Shown one piece after another: positions 1-8,390 of a DNA stretch of 64,000 nt. The stretch covers positions 69,081-133,080 of the forward strand of contig CAYNID010000005.1 of NCBI GenBank assembly GCA_964397425.1. Reading direction: 5' to 3'. The translations under genes and the position numbers were made by a program. Source of the DNA: Hallerella sp964397425 (GTDB lineage Bacteria > Fibrobacterota > Fibrobacteria > Fibrobacterales > Fibrobacteraceae). The notes below the pieces were generated by a model. It saw only the letters and a program-made list of their open reading frames with translations. It was not told the DNA's origin and did not search any database. The first letter of the stretch is position 1, and each line of letters opens with the position of its first letter.

Positions 1-1
1 A

Positions 2-1501
2 AAGGCTCCTTTTAACGGCAATTCCGAAAAAGATCTTTATTTTCGGCTTCTGCCCGCCGACGATTCTTTGCGGGCGCGTTATTTTCAAATGCTTTCGACA
101 CCCCAAGGGAGCTCTCGATTCCAAGAAGAAGAATTTCTTTCGTCTCAAATGACAGCAGGCGCCATCGATGTAAACATCATGGTGAAATTGGACCGCGACG
201 GATTTGACGATGCCAAAGAGGCCCTCCGCGGCTATGCGGAATCCGACCTTCGCGGCAACACGAGCCTTATTTTAAGCGCAGGCATCAACCAATCCCTATT
301 TGCGGAAATGGAAAAATACCCCTGCTTTTACCGAAACAACGAAGGCTCTTTTGACAAAAAAATCACGCTTAAAATTTCGGATTTCCGTTCGGCATACATC
401 CAAGGAAAATTTCTTTCGCGAAAAGGTCTTGAAATCAGCGAATACCGCATTGAATCCGGTCTCAACTGCGGCGGTCATTTGTTCCCGGCGGAGGGAGAAC
501 TTTTACCCTCGATTTTAAAAGAATTCTCCGAAAAGAAAGGCAAGCTCTTATCCGATTTTCAAAAGCCTGTCGAAAAATATTACACCTCTCACGGATGGGA
601 TTTAAACCGTTTGAAAGTTCCACTTCAGCCCCGGTTTTGCGCACAGGGCGGCATCGGCAATTACGGAGAAGCCAAACGCCTGATGGACGTTTACGGAATG
701 GACCGCTGCGGTTGGGGCTCGCCCTTTCTCCTTGTTCCCGAAGCGACTCTCGTCGACGAAAAAACGCGGAACCTGTTGGCGATTGCAACAGAAGATGACA
801 TCAGTCAAAGTCACGCGTCTCCCTTAGGCGTTCCCTTTAGTCATCTGAAAACCTGCGGCGCCGAATGCGACCGTTTGGAAAAAATTCAACGTGGAATTCC
901 CGGAGCGCTTTGCGTCAAAGGATTTTTGCAAGACAACACGGAATTTTCAACAACGCCCATCTGCACGGCCAGCCGCGAATATCAAAAACGGAAATTGTCA
1001 CAGATAGAGTCCCAAAACATTTCCGAAAAGGAAAAATCCCGGCAAAAAAACTTTGTCCTGGAAAAAACCTGCATTTGCCATGAATTGGGAAATTCCGCTT
1101 TAATCGCATTGGAAATTGCAAACGAACTCGAAGCGCCCCCTGACATTTGCCCAGGTCCCAACATCGCTTTTTTTGACCGCAACTATTCCTTAATCGAAAT
1201 GGTGGATTTCATTTACGGAAGAAACGATACCCTGATTTCCAAAACGAGACCGCACATGTTCGCCACGGAAATTTCCCTTTATGTCAAATGGTTCCTCGCA
1301 GAACTTGAAAACGCCACAGGCGATGCGGAAAAACGTGACCATTTGAAAATTGTCGCCCAGAACATCAAAGCGGGAATTGCGTTAGCGTTGGAGGCCGCGA
1401 AATCCCCGAAATTTCCCGGAGAAAATCTGGAAAGTATCCAGGTTGCGGCAAACAGCGCCCTTCCGCCGCTTGAAAAATTCTTGGAGAAAATCAACCTTTG
1501 A
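2..1501 (+). CDS. Unidentified protein, 5' end outside the window
   Basis: The reading frame is open from base 2, so the gene begins upstream of the window. About 499 residues are visible. I do not recognise the family with confidence. A GLNCGGH segment near residue 155, AQGGIGNYGEAKRL near 215 and a DRCGWGSPFLLVP stretch near 232 look like conserved blocks. The glycine-rich GGIGNYGEA followed by the CGWGSP block is loosely reminiscent of phosphate- or flavin-binding TIM-barrel enzymes, but that is a guess. Several cysteines (CGAEC, ICHELG, TCIC) occur in the second half. No signal peptide or membrane segment is visible in the part present. The 3' end overlaps the convergent copper ATPase gene by 11 bases. 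Confidence 0.75.
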   Translation, partial: KAPFNGNSEKDLYFRLLPADDSLRARYFQMLSTPQGSSRFQEEEFLSSQMTAGAIDVNIMVKLDRDGFDDAKEALRGYAESDLRGNTSLILSAGINQSLFAEMEKYPCFYRNNEGSFDKKITLKISDFRSAYIQGKFLSRKGLEISEYRIESGLNCGGHLFPAEGELLPSILKEFSEKKGKLLSDFQKPVEKYYTSHGWDLNRLKVPLQPRFCAQGGIGNYGEAKRLMDVYGMDRCGWGSPFLLVPEATLVDEKTRNLLAIATEDDISQSHASPLGVPFSHLKTCGAECDRLEKIQRGIPGALCVKGFLQDNTEFSTTPICTASREYQKRKLSQIESQNISEKEKSRQKNFVLEKTCICHELGNSALIALEIANELEAPPDICPGPNIAFFDRNYSLIEMVDFIYGRNDTLISKTRPHMFATEISLYVKWFLAELENATGDAEKRDHLKIVAQNIKAGIALALEAAKSPKFPGENLESIQVAANSALPPLEKFLEKINL

Positions 1502-4061
1502 ATTCGTAGCCGGCTTCTTCAACGGCTTTCCGAAGATTTTCCTCAGAAGGCATCGAAGAACATTCGATTTCAACCGAATTGTTTTGATGATTCGCCATCG
1601 CCTTTTCAATGCCGGGAAGCGCCTCCAGGGCTTTTTTTACATGCGCTTCGCAATGCGAACACATCATTCCTTCGACTTTGAGCGTTCTCGATTTCAACAC
1701 CATCTTTTTCTCCTCAGGTGAAATGGATTTGAACTTTGTTCCGTTGACAACCTCCGGAACTTTGAAAAAATTCAAGCGCAAAGCGTTCATGACCACGCAA
1801 AAACTCGAAAGGCTCATCGCCAAAGCGGCAAAAGTCGCATTCAACGTCCACCCGAACAGGTGGTAATAACAGCCTGCGGCAAGCGGAATCCCCGCCACAT
1901 TATAGACAAAAGCCCAGAACAAATTCTCGTGGATATTGCGAATCGTCTTGCGGCTCAAACGAATGGCGGTCACCACATCTTGCAAGCGGTTCTTCACCAG
2001 CACGATATCGGCGGCATCAATCGCGACATCGGCTCCGGCTCCAATGGCAATTCCCACATCGGCTTGAGTCAAAGCAGGAGCGTCATTAATGCCATCGCCG
2101 ACCATGGCAACTTTTGTATGGTTTTCACGTTGCAATTTTTGAATTTCCGCGTTTTTTTCTCCGGGAAAGACTTCTGCAATGACCTTTTCAATGCCAACTT
2201 TTTTGGCAACCGCCTTTGCCGTACGCCAGTTGTCTCCGGTAAGCATCACCACTTGAACGCCCATTGATTTCAAATTGGCAAGAGCTTCCGCCGCATCCGG
2301 GCGCACTTTATCCGCCACGGCGATCATTCCCAAAAAACGATTTTCCAAAGCGAACAAAATCGGCGTTGCGCCTTCGCCGGACAAAGCGTCTATTCGCAAG
2401 CGCGTTTCTTGGGAAAGGGAAATCTTTTCACCAATGAACTTCGCCGACCCTCCCCACAAAATCTCTTCCTTACCTTGAATGAAAATTTTCCCCGAAAGTC
2501 CGCATCCGGGGATCGCCAAAAAATCCGTCACGTCAAATAGAGTTTCTCCTGAAGTTTCTGAATATTTCTTCAAGATAGCCTTGGAAAGGGGATGGGCACT
2601 TTTTGATTCCAAACTGGCCGCTTTCAACAGCAATCCGAGTAAAGTTTCCCCGTCAGCAGGAATGATTTCCGTCACTTCCGGAGTTCCACAAGTTAAAGTT
2701 CCCGTTTTATCCAAAACGACCGTTTTCACCCGTCCAGCAAGTTCCAACGCAGCCGATGTTTTAAACAAAATTCCACGACGCGCGCCGACTCCATTTCCCA
2801 CCATAATCGCCACAGGGGTCGCAAGCCCAAGCGCACAAGGGCAGCTAATGACCAAAACGGCAATTCCTCGGGAAAGTGCGAAACCGACATCGGCACCCAA
2901 GAAAAGCCAAACGGCAACTGTCACCGCTGCGATAGCCATCACCACCGGCACAAAAATTCCAGCGACTTTATCTGCAATTTTTGAAATAGGCGCTTTTGTC
3001 GCCGCCGCATCGGAAACCATCCGGATGATTTGCGAAAGTGTCGTGTTTTGCCCTACGCGGAGAGCTTCGCACAAAATGTAACCCGACTGATTCAAAGTCG
3101 CCGCGTAAACCTTATCCCCCACAAATTTGTCCACGGGAGAACTTTCACCCGTCAACGCCGATTCATTCACGGCGGAATTTCCTTCCAAAACGACACCATC
3201 CACAGGAACGCTTTCCCCGGGGCGAACAGCGAATCGGCCCCCCACTTTCACCTGTTCCATGGGCACGACCTTTTCTACTTTTTTCCCATTTTCTTCCACA
3301 AGGAGCCGCGCCGTTTTCGGAGACAGATTCATCAATCCCCGCAATGCGTCTGTCGTGCGCCCTTTCGAAATCGCTTCGAGCCATTTTCCAAGCGTAATGA
3401 GAGTTACAATGGTCGCCGCGCCTTCAAAGTAATAAAGGTCCATGTATTTTTCCGCCGCGGCAGTCCCTCCGATTACTTGGGCGCGCGTCATGGCGAATAA
3501 AATGAAAACACTATACACAAAAGAAGTTCCCGCGCCCAACGCCACTAAAGAATCCATATTCGGAGCCCGTCGAAAAGCGCTCCGGAGTCCGCTGACAAAA
3601 AATTTTTGATTGACGACCAAAATGATTCCCGACAAAAGCATTTGTACAAGGCACATCGCAGGATGATTGATTTCCGGCTCCAAGAACCAAGACGGCAAAG
3701 GCCATCCAAACATCATGTGCCCCATGCTGAAATACAAAAGCGGCAAAAGGAAAACAGCCGAAACAAAAAAGCGGTTCCTCATCGCCGACACATCTTTTTC
3801 CGCGGACGAACGGGAGTTTCCAGCGAAAGGAGAGCGTTCTTTCTCCGCAGAATTTTCCAAAGGAAAAGCCCCGTAGCCCGCATTTTCCACTGCATCGACA
3901 ACGGAGTTTTCCGAAGCATTCCCCTCGACGTTCATTGAATTTGTCAGTAAACTGACCGCGCAATCCTTGACTCCGGGAACAGCCTTTACCGCCTTTTCAA
4001 TCCGGGCTGCGCACGCCGCGCAACTCATCCCCGTCACCGAGAACTTTCTTGATGCTTTCAT
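1491..4061 (-). CDS. copA: Copper-translocating P1B-type ATPase, HMA domain at both ends
   Basis: Inner-membrane pump that exports monovalent copper using ATP. An N-terminal heavy-metal-associated domain carries GMSCAACA (residues about 11-18). The membrane CPC metal-binding motif is in ISCPCALGLATP (about 405), the phosphorylated aspartate in DKTGT (about 450), and the hinge motif GDGINDAPAL near 655. A second HMA domain with GMMCSHC lies at the extreme C terminus, whereas most CopA proteins carry their HMA domains at the N terminus. 856 residues is normal for two HMA domains. It is the third gene of csoR-HMA-copA, starting 6 nt after the HMA gene stops, so copper-responsive control by CsoR is likely. 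Its last 11 bases overlap the convergent upstream gene. Silver as an alternative substrate cannot be excluded. Confidence 0.95.
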   Translation of the reverse strand: MKASRKFSVTGMSCAACAARIEKAVKAVPGVKDCAVSLLTNSMNVEGNASENSVVDAVENAGYGAFPLENSAEKERSPFAGNSRSSAEKDVSAMRNRFFVSAVFLLPLLYFSMGHMMFGWPLPSWFLEPEINHPAMCLVQMLLSGIILVVNQKFFVSGLRSAFRRAPNMDSLVALGAGTSFVYSVFILFAMTRAQVIGGTAAAEKYMDLYYFEGAATIVTLITLGKWLEAISKGRTTDALRGLMNLSPKTARLLVEENGKKVEKVVPMEQVKVGGRFAVRPGESVPVDGVVLEGNSAVNESALTGESSPVDKFVGDKVYAATLNQSGYILCEALRVGQNTTLSQIIRMVSDAAATKAPISKIADKVAGIFVPVVMAIAAVTVAVWLFLGADVGFALSRGIAVLVISCPCALGLATPVAIMVGNGVGARRGILFKTSAALELAGRVKTVVLDKTGTLTCGTPEVTEIIPADGETLLGLLLKAASLESKSAHPLSKAILKKYSETSGETLFDVTDFLAIPGCGLSGKIFIQGKEEILWGGSAKFIGEKISLSQETRLRIDALSGEGATPILFALENRFLGMIAVADKVRPDAAEALANLKSMGVQVVMLTGDNWRTAKAVAKKVGIEKVIAEVFPGEKNAEIQKLQRENHTKVAMVGDGINDAPALTQADVGIAIGAGADVAIDAADIVLVKNRLQDVVTAIRLSRKTIRNIHENLFWAFVYNVAGIPLAAGCYYHLFGWTLNATFAALAMSLSSFCVVMNALRLNFFKVPEVVNGTKFKSISPEEKKMVLKSRTLKVEGMMCSHCEAHVKKALEALPGIEKAMANHQNNSVEIECSSMPSEENLRKAVEEAGYEFKG

Positions 4062-4067
4062 GGTTCA

Positions 4068-4433
4068 TCACCGTTCTTTTATCGAAACAACGCTGTAATT
4101 TCCGGCACGCAAAACCGCTTTTTGAATTTCATCATCGGAGACATCGCGGATGGCGTCTACCTTGGCTACCGCTTTTTTCAAATTCACGTCTGCAGAAAGC
4201 CCTTCTATTTCATTCAGCGCATTTTGAACGCGCGCTTTGCAGTTTTCACAAACCATTCCATCAATTCGGACCCATTTTCGAAAGACAATTTCACCATTCA
4301 ATTTCTTTTTCCGTTTTTCAACGGAACTGCCGCCGCCACAACAGGCGCCGCCTCCCTTCAAATGAATGTAAGAACCCCAAATGGCAAAAACAACAGCCAC
4401 CACCAAGACAATCACAATGAAAATGTTTATCAT
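4068..4433 (-). CDS. Membrane-anchored HMA-domain protein, CopZ-like
   Basis: A 121-residue protein with one N-terminal transmembrane segment (about residues 2-24), a short Gly/Cys stretch GGGACCGGGSS, a basic linker, then an HMA fold with GMVCENC (about residue 59). This suggests a tethered copper chaperone or periplasm-facing copper-binding protein feeding the adjacent ATPase; which side the HMA domain faces is inference. Two ATG codons are adjacent (4436 and 4433). The second is 5 nt from AGGAG, the better Shine-Dalgarno spacing, and that AGGAG overlaps the csoR stop codon, so the two genes are probably translationally coupled. The CACCGGG-type cysteine pair outside the HMA domain is a possible second copper site. 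Confidence 0.85.
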   Translation of the reverse strand: MINIFIVIVLVVAVVFAIWGSYIHLKGGGACCGGGSSVEKRKKKLNGEIVFRKWVRIDGMVCENCKARVQNALNEIEGLSADVNLKKAVAKVDAIRDVSDDEIQKAVLRAGNYSVVSIKER

Positions 4434-4441
4434 CATCGCTC

Positions 4442-4774
4442 CTACTTCATCAATTTTTGCAACGTTAAAACCAATTCATCAATCACACTGTCATCGCCTT
4501 CGCGGATATGTTTCGCAACACAAGTCCGGATGTGATTTGCCAAAAGAACTTTGTTGAACGCGTTGAGTGCAGCGTTCGCCGCCGAAACCTGAATTAAAAT
4601 ATCCGGGCAATAAGCGTCTTTTTCGAGCATCCCCTTGATGCCTTTGATTTGGCCTTCGATTCGGTTCAACCGCGACATCAATTGGTGAAGTTCCCGTTCT
4701 TCGCGGTGTTTGACTTTGCACTGAAGGCACGCCGGGCATTTTGCCGATTTAACAGATGAATTTTCCTTTTGCAT
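4442..4774 (-). CDS. csoR: CsoR-family copper-sensing repressor
   Basis: A 110-residue DUF156/CsoR-type helical-bundle repressor that should release DNA when it binds Cu(I). The core LMSRLNRIEGQIKGI is followed by the Cys-His-Cys ligand pattern: Cys in DAYCPDIL, then His and Cys in LLANHIRTCV. It is the first gene of an operon with an HMA protein and a copper ATPase, the usual CsoR neighbours, which argues for copper rather than formaldehyde or nickel sensing. The N terminus carries an unusual 20-residue extension with CPACLQC, an extra thiol cluster. The ATG at 4774 lies only 4 nt after a promoter -7 element, so the mRNA is predicted to be leaderless. Confidence 0.92.
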   Translation of the reverse strand: MQKENSSVKSAKCPACLQCKVKHREERELHQLMSRLNRIEGQIKGIKGMLEKDAYCPDILIQVSAANAALNAFNKVLLANHIRTCVAKHIREGDDSVIDELVLTLQKLMK

Positions 4775-4778
4775 ACTC

Positions 4779-4810
4779 CAAATATAATACCCCTATGGGG
4801 TATTTGGCAA
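4779..4810 (-). promoter_or_regulatory. csoR promoter with embedded CsoR operator
   Basis: Read on the minus strand: TTG (4810-4808), 21 nt, then TATATTTG (4786-4779), matching the Bacteroidetes-type -33/-7 arrangement. A classical reading (TTGCCA, 17 nt, TTATAT) fits too. Between the boxes lies a near-perfect GC-rich palindrome, ATACCCC-TAT-GGGGTAT (4787-4803), the style of sequence known for CsoR operators. A repressor bound here would block polymerase, giving autoregulation of csoR, the HMA gene and copA. Confidence 0.8.
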
Positions 4811-4844
4811 GAGGAATTTCAACCTTCAACAAAATCTTTCAAAT

Positions 4845-6071
4845 TCAACCCAATTTTAATTCCGGATCCAATACAACATTTCTTTTCTTGGAAAGCGCTC
4901 GCAACAATTTCAAATACCATTTAAAACTCTCCCTGGGCCATTTTTCCTTTATGCTCTCTAAATCAAGACAGTGTAAACGGTGCTCTACATTAGGAATCAA
5001 ATCCGCAAATACATCCGAGTTCAACCGCGCCCAATCTTCATAGCTTTTGACTGTCGGATTTTCTTTCAAGAACTTTTTGAATTCATTCGCAAAAAAATCA
5101 GGTTCACTTACCAAGATACTTGCTGCACGTTGGGTACACATCGCCACGTTAACGTCCAATTTGAAAAAAAAGTTCCAACGTGCTTTACTTCTGCCATCTT
5201 TGGCAGTCAACCGCAATTCAGGAACAAGAGCATCCTCTTCAAAATCAGCAAACCATTTCAAAACAGACTTTTTCCTTATATCCTTGAGCGCTACATAATG
5301 GCGTTCATCCATCAGAAACTGAGAAAACGGGTCCTTGATGACATTTTGAAGTCCATATGCAAAAGAACCCATGGAATGCTTCGCAAAATAATCAAAACCC
5401 GGAAGTTCATTCAAATAGACGGGTTTCTTACAAAGAAAGCGTGAGCCTCTCAAACAATATGCGGCTTCACAACTTTCATGTTCAACATCTATTTCTTCAA
5501 TTTGCGTATAATCCCACAAGAAATAATCTTTTGTTTTACGCCCTTTCTGTTTGATGCCAACAATTAAATAAAGCTTTTCTCCCTTGAGATTCAAGCAAAT
5601 CCGTTTCTTTGAAATGATATAACTACAATCTTCTGTAAAATTGCGGAAATACAAACTTTCATACGGAAAATATCCCAGCGCATCAAAATTGTGATATTGG
5701 ACGTAACAGCCCTTTACAGAATTTTTCTTTCTAGGCCACATCCTATCCTTTCCTGGGGGACACATCATCCGATTGTATTCCGGTTGCAATTCATCTATTT
5801 TCGCATATTCATTTTCCGTCAACTCATCCCTGTCGCATTCCATCAAAACTTCAAAACGAAAATTCCCATAAGTTCCCGGCGAAGAAACCTGTTTGAGCAA
5901 TCCATATTTTACAAATGCACGGCGAAGTGGATTTTCTTCGTCTGGATTTTCAATTTTATCCAAGGATTGCGTGTGCTGTTTCCAACGATGAGAAATGTTG
6001 ATTGATTGACCAATATAACATTTACCATTCTTCAAGTTTGTAATCTTGTAAATTCCACAGATTTGGTCCAT
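4845..6071 (-). CDS. GIY-YIG nuclease-domain protein with unknown C-terminal region
   Basis: The N-terminal 90 residues form a GIY-YIG endonuclease domain: GIYKITN, CYIGQS, the HRW..H arginine region, and the closing acidic helix with LQPEYN. The remaining 300 or so residues match nothing I know. They include FEEDALVPELRL, a cluster of aromatic-rich segments and a basic C terminus. The start at 6071 was chosen because AAGGAG lies 6 nt upstream; the longer frame to 6137 has no such site. The gene is visibly AT-richer than its neighbours and sits alone between csoR and ppa, which suggests horizontal acquisition. It could be a solitary homing-type or host-defence nuclease; function is not established. 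Confidence 0.7.
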   Translation of the reverse strand: MDQICGIYKITNLKNGKCYIGQSINISHRWKQHTQSLDKIENPDEENPLRRAFVKYGLLKQVSSPGTYGNFRFEVLMECDRDELTENEYAKIDELQPEYNRMMCPPGKDRMWPRKKNSVKGCYVQYHNFDALGYFPYESLYFRNFTEDCSYIISKKRICLNLKGEKLYLIVGIKQKGRKTKDYFLWDYTQIEEIDVEHESCEAAYCLRGSRFLCKKPVYLNELPGFDYFAKHSMGSFAYGLQNVIKDPFSQFLMDERHYVALKDIRKKSVLKWFADFEEDALVPELRLTAKDGRSKARWNFFFKLDVNVAMCTQRAASILVSEPDFFANEFKKFLKENPTVKSYEDWARLNSDVFADLIPNVEHRLHCLDLESIKEKWPRESFKWYLKLLRALSKKRNVVLDPELKLG

Positions 6072-6393
6072 GTACAGCTCCTTAAAAACTTTTTGTAAAA
6101 TTTTCAGTTCCTTCATAAAATAGAAAAGAGGGAACAACGAACCGCCAACAATTTATTTCGCATTCGATTCTTAGAAAGCGTCTTTTCTTTCATGCACAAA
6201 ACACGAAATATTTCCGGCTGCCATTATCATATTTGCCGTGTCATTTTCAAAGAATACCTCCTCCATCAAACCATCGGATGCCCCCTTATTCGAATTTGAA
6301 ATTCCCCGCACCTTCTCTTTTCGTACAAAAAAATCCCTTTTGACGAAAAGGGATTTTATCATTCCTTTGAAATATTTCTTTCGCAAGAAAAAA
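6072..6393. other. Intergenic region between ppa and the GIY-YIG gene
   Basis: 322 bases with no convincing gene. It holds the ppa terminator hairpin at its right end and a purine-rich GGAGGAGGT on the minus strand near 6255 that is not followed by a credible start codon in a long frame. A 71-codon minus-strand frame exists here, but it runs through the terminator hairpin and is not believed. Confidence 0.5.
6327..6356 (-). terminator. Intrinsic terminator of ppa
   Basis: An 11-bp perfect stem (6331-6341 with 6346-6356) and a 4-nt loop, followed on the minus strand by a run of T. It lies about 38 nt after the ppa stop codon. Confidence 0.8.
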
Positions 6394-6993
6394 TCAAATC
6401 ATCATCAAGTCCGCGTTCGGATTGACATCCAGGTGCGATTCCGGTTCCTGGTATCCCGTTTCCGGCAACTGGACTTGTGTTGCAAAGAAGTTCTTATGCG
6501 CTTCGACAATAATTTCCCGTGCGACTTCAGCCGGAAGCCAATCTCCGATTTGAACGCTCTTCCCTTCCAATTCCTTGTAATACTGGAAAAAATTCCGTGT
6601 GATTTTGAGGAACATCGGATCCACGTCCTGAAGGTCTCGAATCGGATGCGGAATGTAAAGGGGCACGCCCAAAACTTTGTAGTCCTTCTTGCCGCCATCT
6701 GTCATATCGAGAACTCCCACCGCCCGGCAAGAAACAACCGTTCCCGTCGCCAGCGGCGAAGAGCAATAAACCAGCATATCCAAAGCGTCTCCATCGTCTG
6801 CGCGGGTGCTCGGAATCAAGCCGTAACTGCAAGGATAACTCATCGAAGAGAGCAGGCAACGATCCAAGCGGAACACATGAAAACGTTCGTCGTATTCGTA
6901 TTTGACATTCGTGTCTTTGGGAATTTCGACAACACAATCCACTTCGTAAGGATATTTGGGTCCAATGGGGAGTTCTAAATAATTGATAGCCAT
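6394..6993 (-). CDS. ppa: Inorganic pyrophosphatase, family I
   Basis: Soluble cytoplasmic enzyme hydrolysing pyrophosphate to phosphate, pulling biosynthetic reactions forward. The metal-binding signature DDGDALDMLV is at about residues 66-75, preceded by the conserved YPCSYGLIP strand; KDYKVLGVP supplies a further conserved active-site stretch. 199 residues is within the range of bacterial family I enzymes. The ATG at 6993 is 5 nt downstream of TATATTTG (6999-7006), with no Shine-Dalgarno sequence, so translation from a leaderless or near-leaderless message is likely. It is monocistronic: its own terminator follows, and the upstream gene ends 21 nt before it. Confidence 0.96.
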   Translation of the reverse strand: MAINYLELPIGPKYPYEVDCVVEIPKDTNVKYEYDERFHVFRLDRCLLSSMSYPCSYGLIPSTRADDGDALDMLVYCSSPLATGTVVSCRAVGVLDMTDGGKKDYKVLGVPLYIPHPIRDLQDVDPMFLKITRNFFQYYKELEGKSVQIGDWLPAEVAREIIVEAHKNFFATQVQLPETGYQEPESHLDVNPNADLMMI

Positions 6994-6998
6994 AATGC

Positions 6999-7006
6999 CA
7001 AATATA
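6999..7006 (-). promoter_or_regulatory. -7 promoter element of ppa (TATATTTG)
   Basis: Minus-strand TATATTTG ends 5 nt before the ppa ATG. No TTG box is found at 20-21 nt upstream, so the call rests on the -7 match and its position. Confidence 0.55.
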
Positions 7007-7014
7007 ATTACAAC

Positions 7015-8337
7015 TTAACGGGAACGCCATCTCAAGGCTACATTTTTATCATAAAGTCCTACGGCAATTTTGATGGATCCGCCGTCCGGACTGTATCCGG
7101 CTTCAATCCTCAACCGGTCTAATGCCGGTATCAAAAAATGGATTCCGCCATAGACGCTTTGCCGATAATCTTCCCACCCCGGATATTTTGAATCCCACAA
7201 AAAGGAACCTTCCACCCCCGCGACAAGTTGCACGCCCCAGAACAAATTCGCCCCCAAAACGGAAAATGGTCGCCTTTCCAAAAGCACAAAACGTTCCTCG
7301 GCATTCCAAATTGCTTCATGCCGCCCGTGGATGCCGGAGTCCGGATCAAAGCCCCGCAGCGTATTTGCGCCGCCCTGATGCAACCGGTCAAAAAACATTT
7401 GCGTTCCCGGACGATAACGCGCCAGTGAAGAAAACGCCGTCACAAAACGCCCCCACGAAAAATACAGGCGATTGTCCCAAAGATATTCTACATAATTTTC
7501 CACTTCATCGTAAAAAACGCCATAACGCGTCACCCGGAATTCTTCATACGCTCCCCGGCGGGGATCTATCCTGGAATCCCGCAAATCGACAAACGCCCCG
7601 ACGCCAAAATCCGGAACTGCGCCAAAACGTTCCACATACCGATACGAAGGCGTCCAAATCAAATAAAGCTGATTCCAAAGCCGCGCATCGACTTCCAAAT
7701 GAACATACCAGGATCTGTCGTAAAAATTCCGCAGGTCATCCCAGGAATCCGTCCGCAACAGTTCAAAATTCCACGAAAACGGTTTTCCAAACAGCCACGG
7801 GGAACTGGCGTAGATAGCGAATTCCTTGGAGTCGAACAGTGGAGAAACCGAGGTGCGGTATTGCGCTTCAACGCGGACATCTTCCCCGGCGACATTCAAA
7901 TTGGCAAGGGCCAATCCCAACATCCAGCCGTCTTGATCGGTCTTCTTTCCGGCAGGCGAGGGAATCCAGCGCAACAGTTCCGTGAAGCGGTACTCCAAAT
8001 TCAACCCGTCTCCGGATTCTGTACAAATTAATTCTATTTCTGAAAAGAGGTCAAGACTTTCTAACCTGCGCTTTTCCACCGCGAAAGCCTCGTGGGAAAA
8101 CGCGCTCCCGGAAACGTTCAACAATTCCCGGTCCACCACATGCGGTTTGGTCCCGGACAATCCCGTATACTGGATTTTCTTGACCGTTTTCCCTTCGACG
8201 CATGAGTTTTCCCCAGCAAACGAGAGGGCGGCAAAAATCAAAACGGCGAAAATTCCGCGAGTCCAAACACCCAAACGCCCTTTCACCGACAGCGACAAGA
8301 AGCTTTTCCCTATTTGCCAAAAGATGCGGAAAACCAT
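7015..8337 (-). CDS. Omp85-family outer-membrane protein, TamA/BamA-like, one POTRA domain
   Basis: A 440-residue protein with an N-terminal hydrophobic signal segment (about residues 27-41, ending ALSFAG), one POTRA-like domain (about 50-120), then a beta-barrel region rich in alternating aromatic residues. The GGANTLRGFD segment near residue 325 matches the conserved loop-6 RGF motif of Omp85 barrels, which inserts or translocates outer-membrane proteins or lipids. It is much shorter than BamA and is more like a minimal TamA/patatin-type barrel, so the substrate is unknown. Its Shine-Dalgarno sequence, AGGGGAG 7 nt before the ATG, lies in the 3' arm of the upstream rpmE terminator. Confidence 0.82.
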   Translation of the reverse strand: MVFRIFWQIGKSFLSLSVKGRLGVWTRGIFAVLIFAALSFAGENSCVEGKTVKKIQYTGLSGTKPHVVDRELLNVSGSAFSHEAFAVEKRRLESLDLFSEIELICTESGDGLNLEYRFTELLRWIPSPAGKKTDQDGWMLGLALANLNVAGEDVRVEAQYRTSVSPLFDSKEFAIYASSPWLFGKPFSWNFELLRTDSWDDLRNFYDRSWYVHLEVDARLWNQLYLIWTPSYRYVERFGAVPDFGVGAFVDLRDSRIDPRRGAYEEFRVTRYGVFYDEVENYVEYLWDNRLYFSWGRFVTAFSSLARYRPGTQMFFDRLHQGGANTLRGFDPDSGIHGRHEAIWNAEERFVLLERRPFSVLGANLFWGVQLVAGVEGSFLWDSKYPGWEDYRQSVYGGIHFLIPALDRLRIEAGYSPDGGSIKIAVGLYDKNVALRWRSR

Positions 8338-8363
8338 AAAAAAGCTCCCCTGTGACGGGAAGC
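8338..8363 (-). terminator. rpmE terminator overlapping the next gene's ribosome binding site
   Basis: On the minus strand GCTTCCC pairs with GGGGAGC (7 bp, one G-U) around a 6-nt loop, followed by six T. The T run directly abuts the ATG of the Omp85 gene, and the 3' arm contains that gene's Shine-Dalgarno sequence. Confidence 0.75.
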
Positions 8364-8390
8364 CTTTACGTAAAGCATTGAACGGAGGCG

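Noticed and set aside
6171..6386. A 71-codon minus-strand frame between ppa and the GIY-YIG gene
   Set aside because: It runs through the ppa terminator hairpin and shows no family features.
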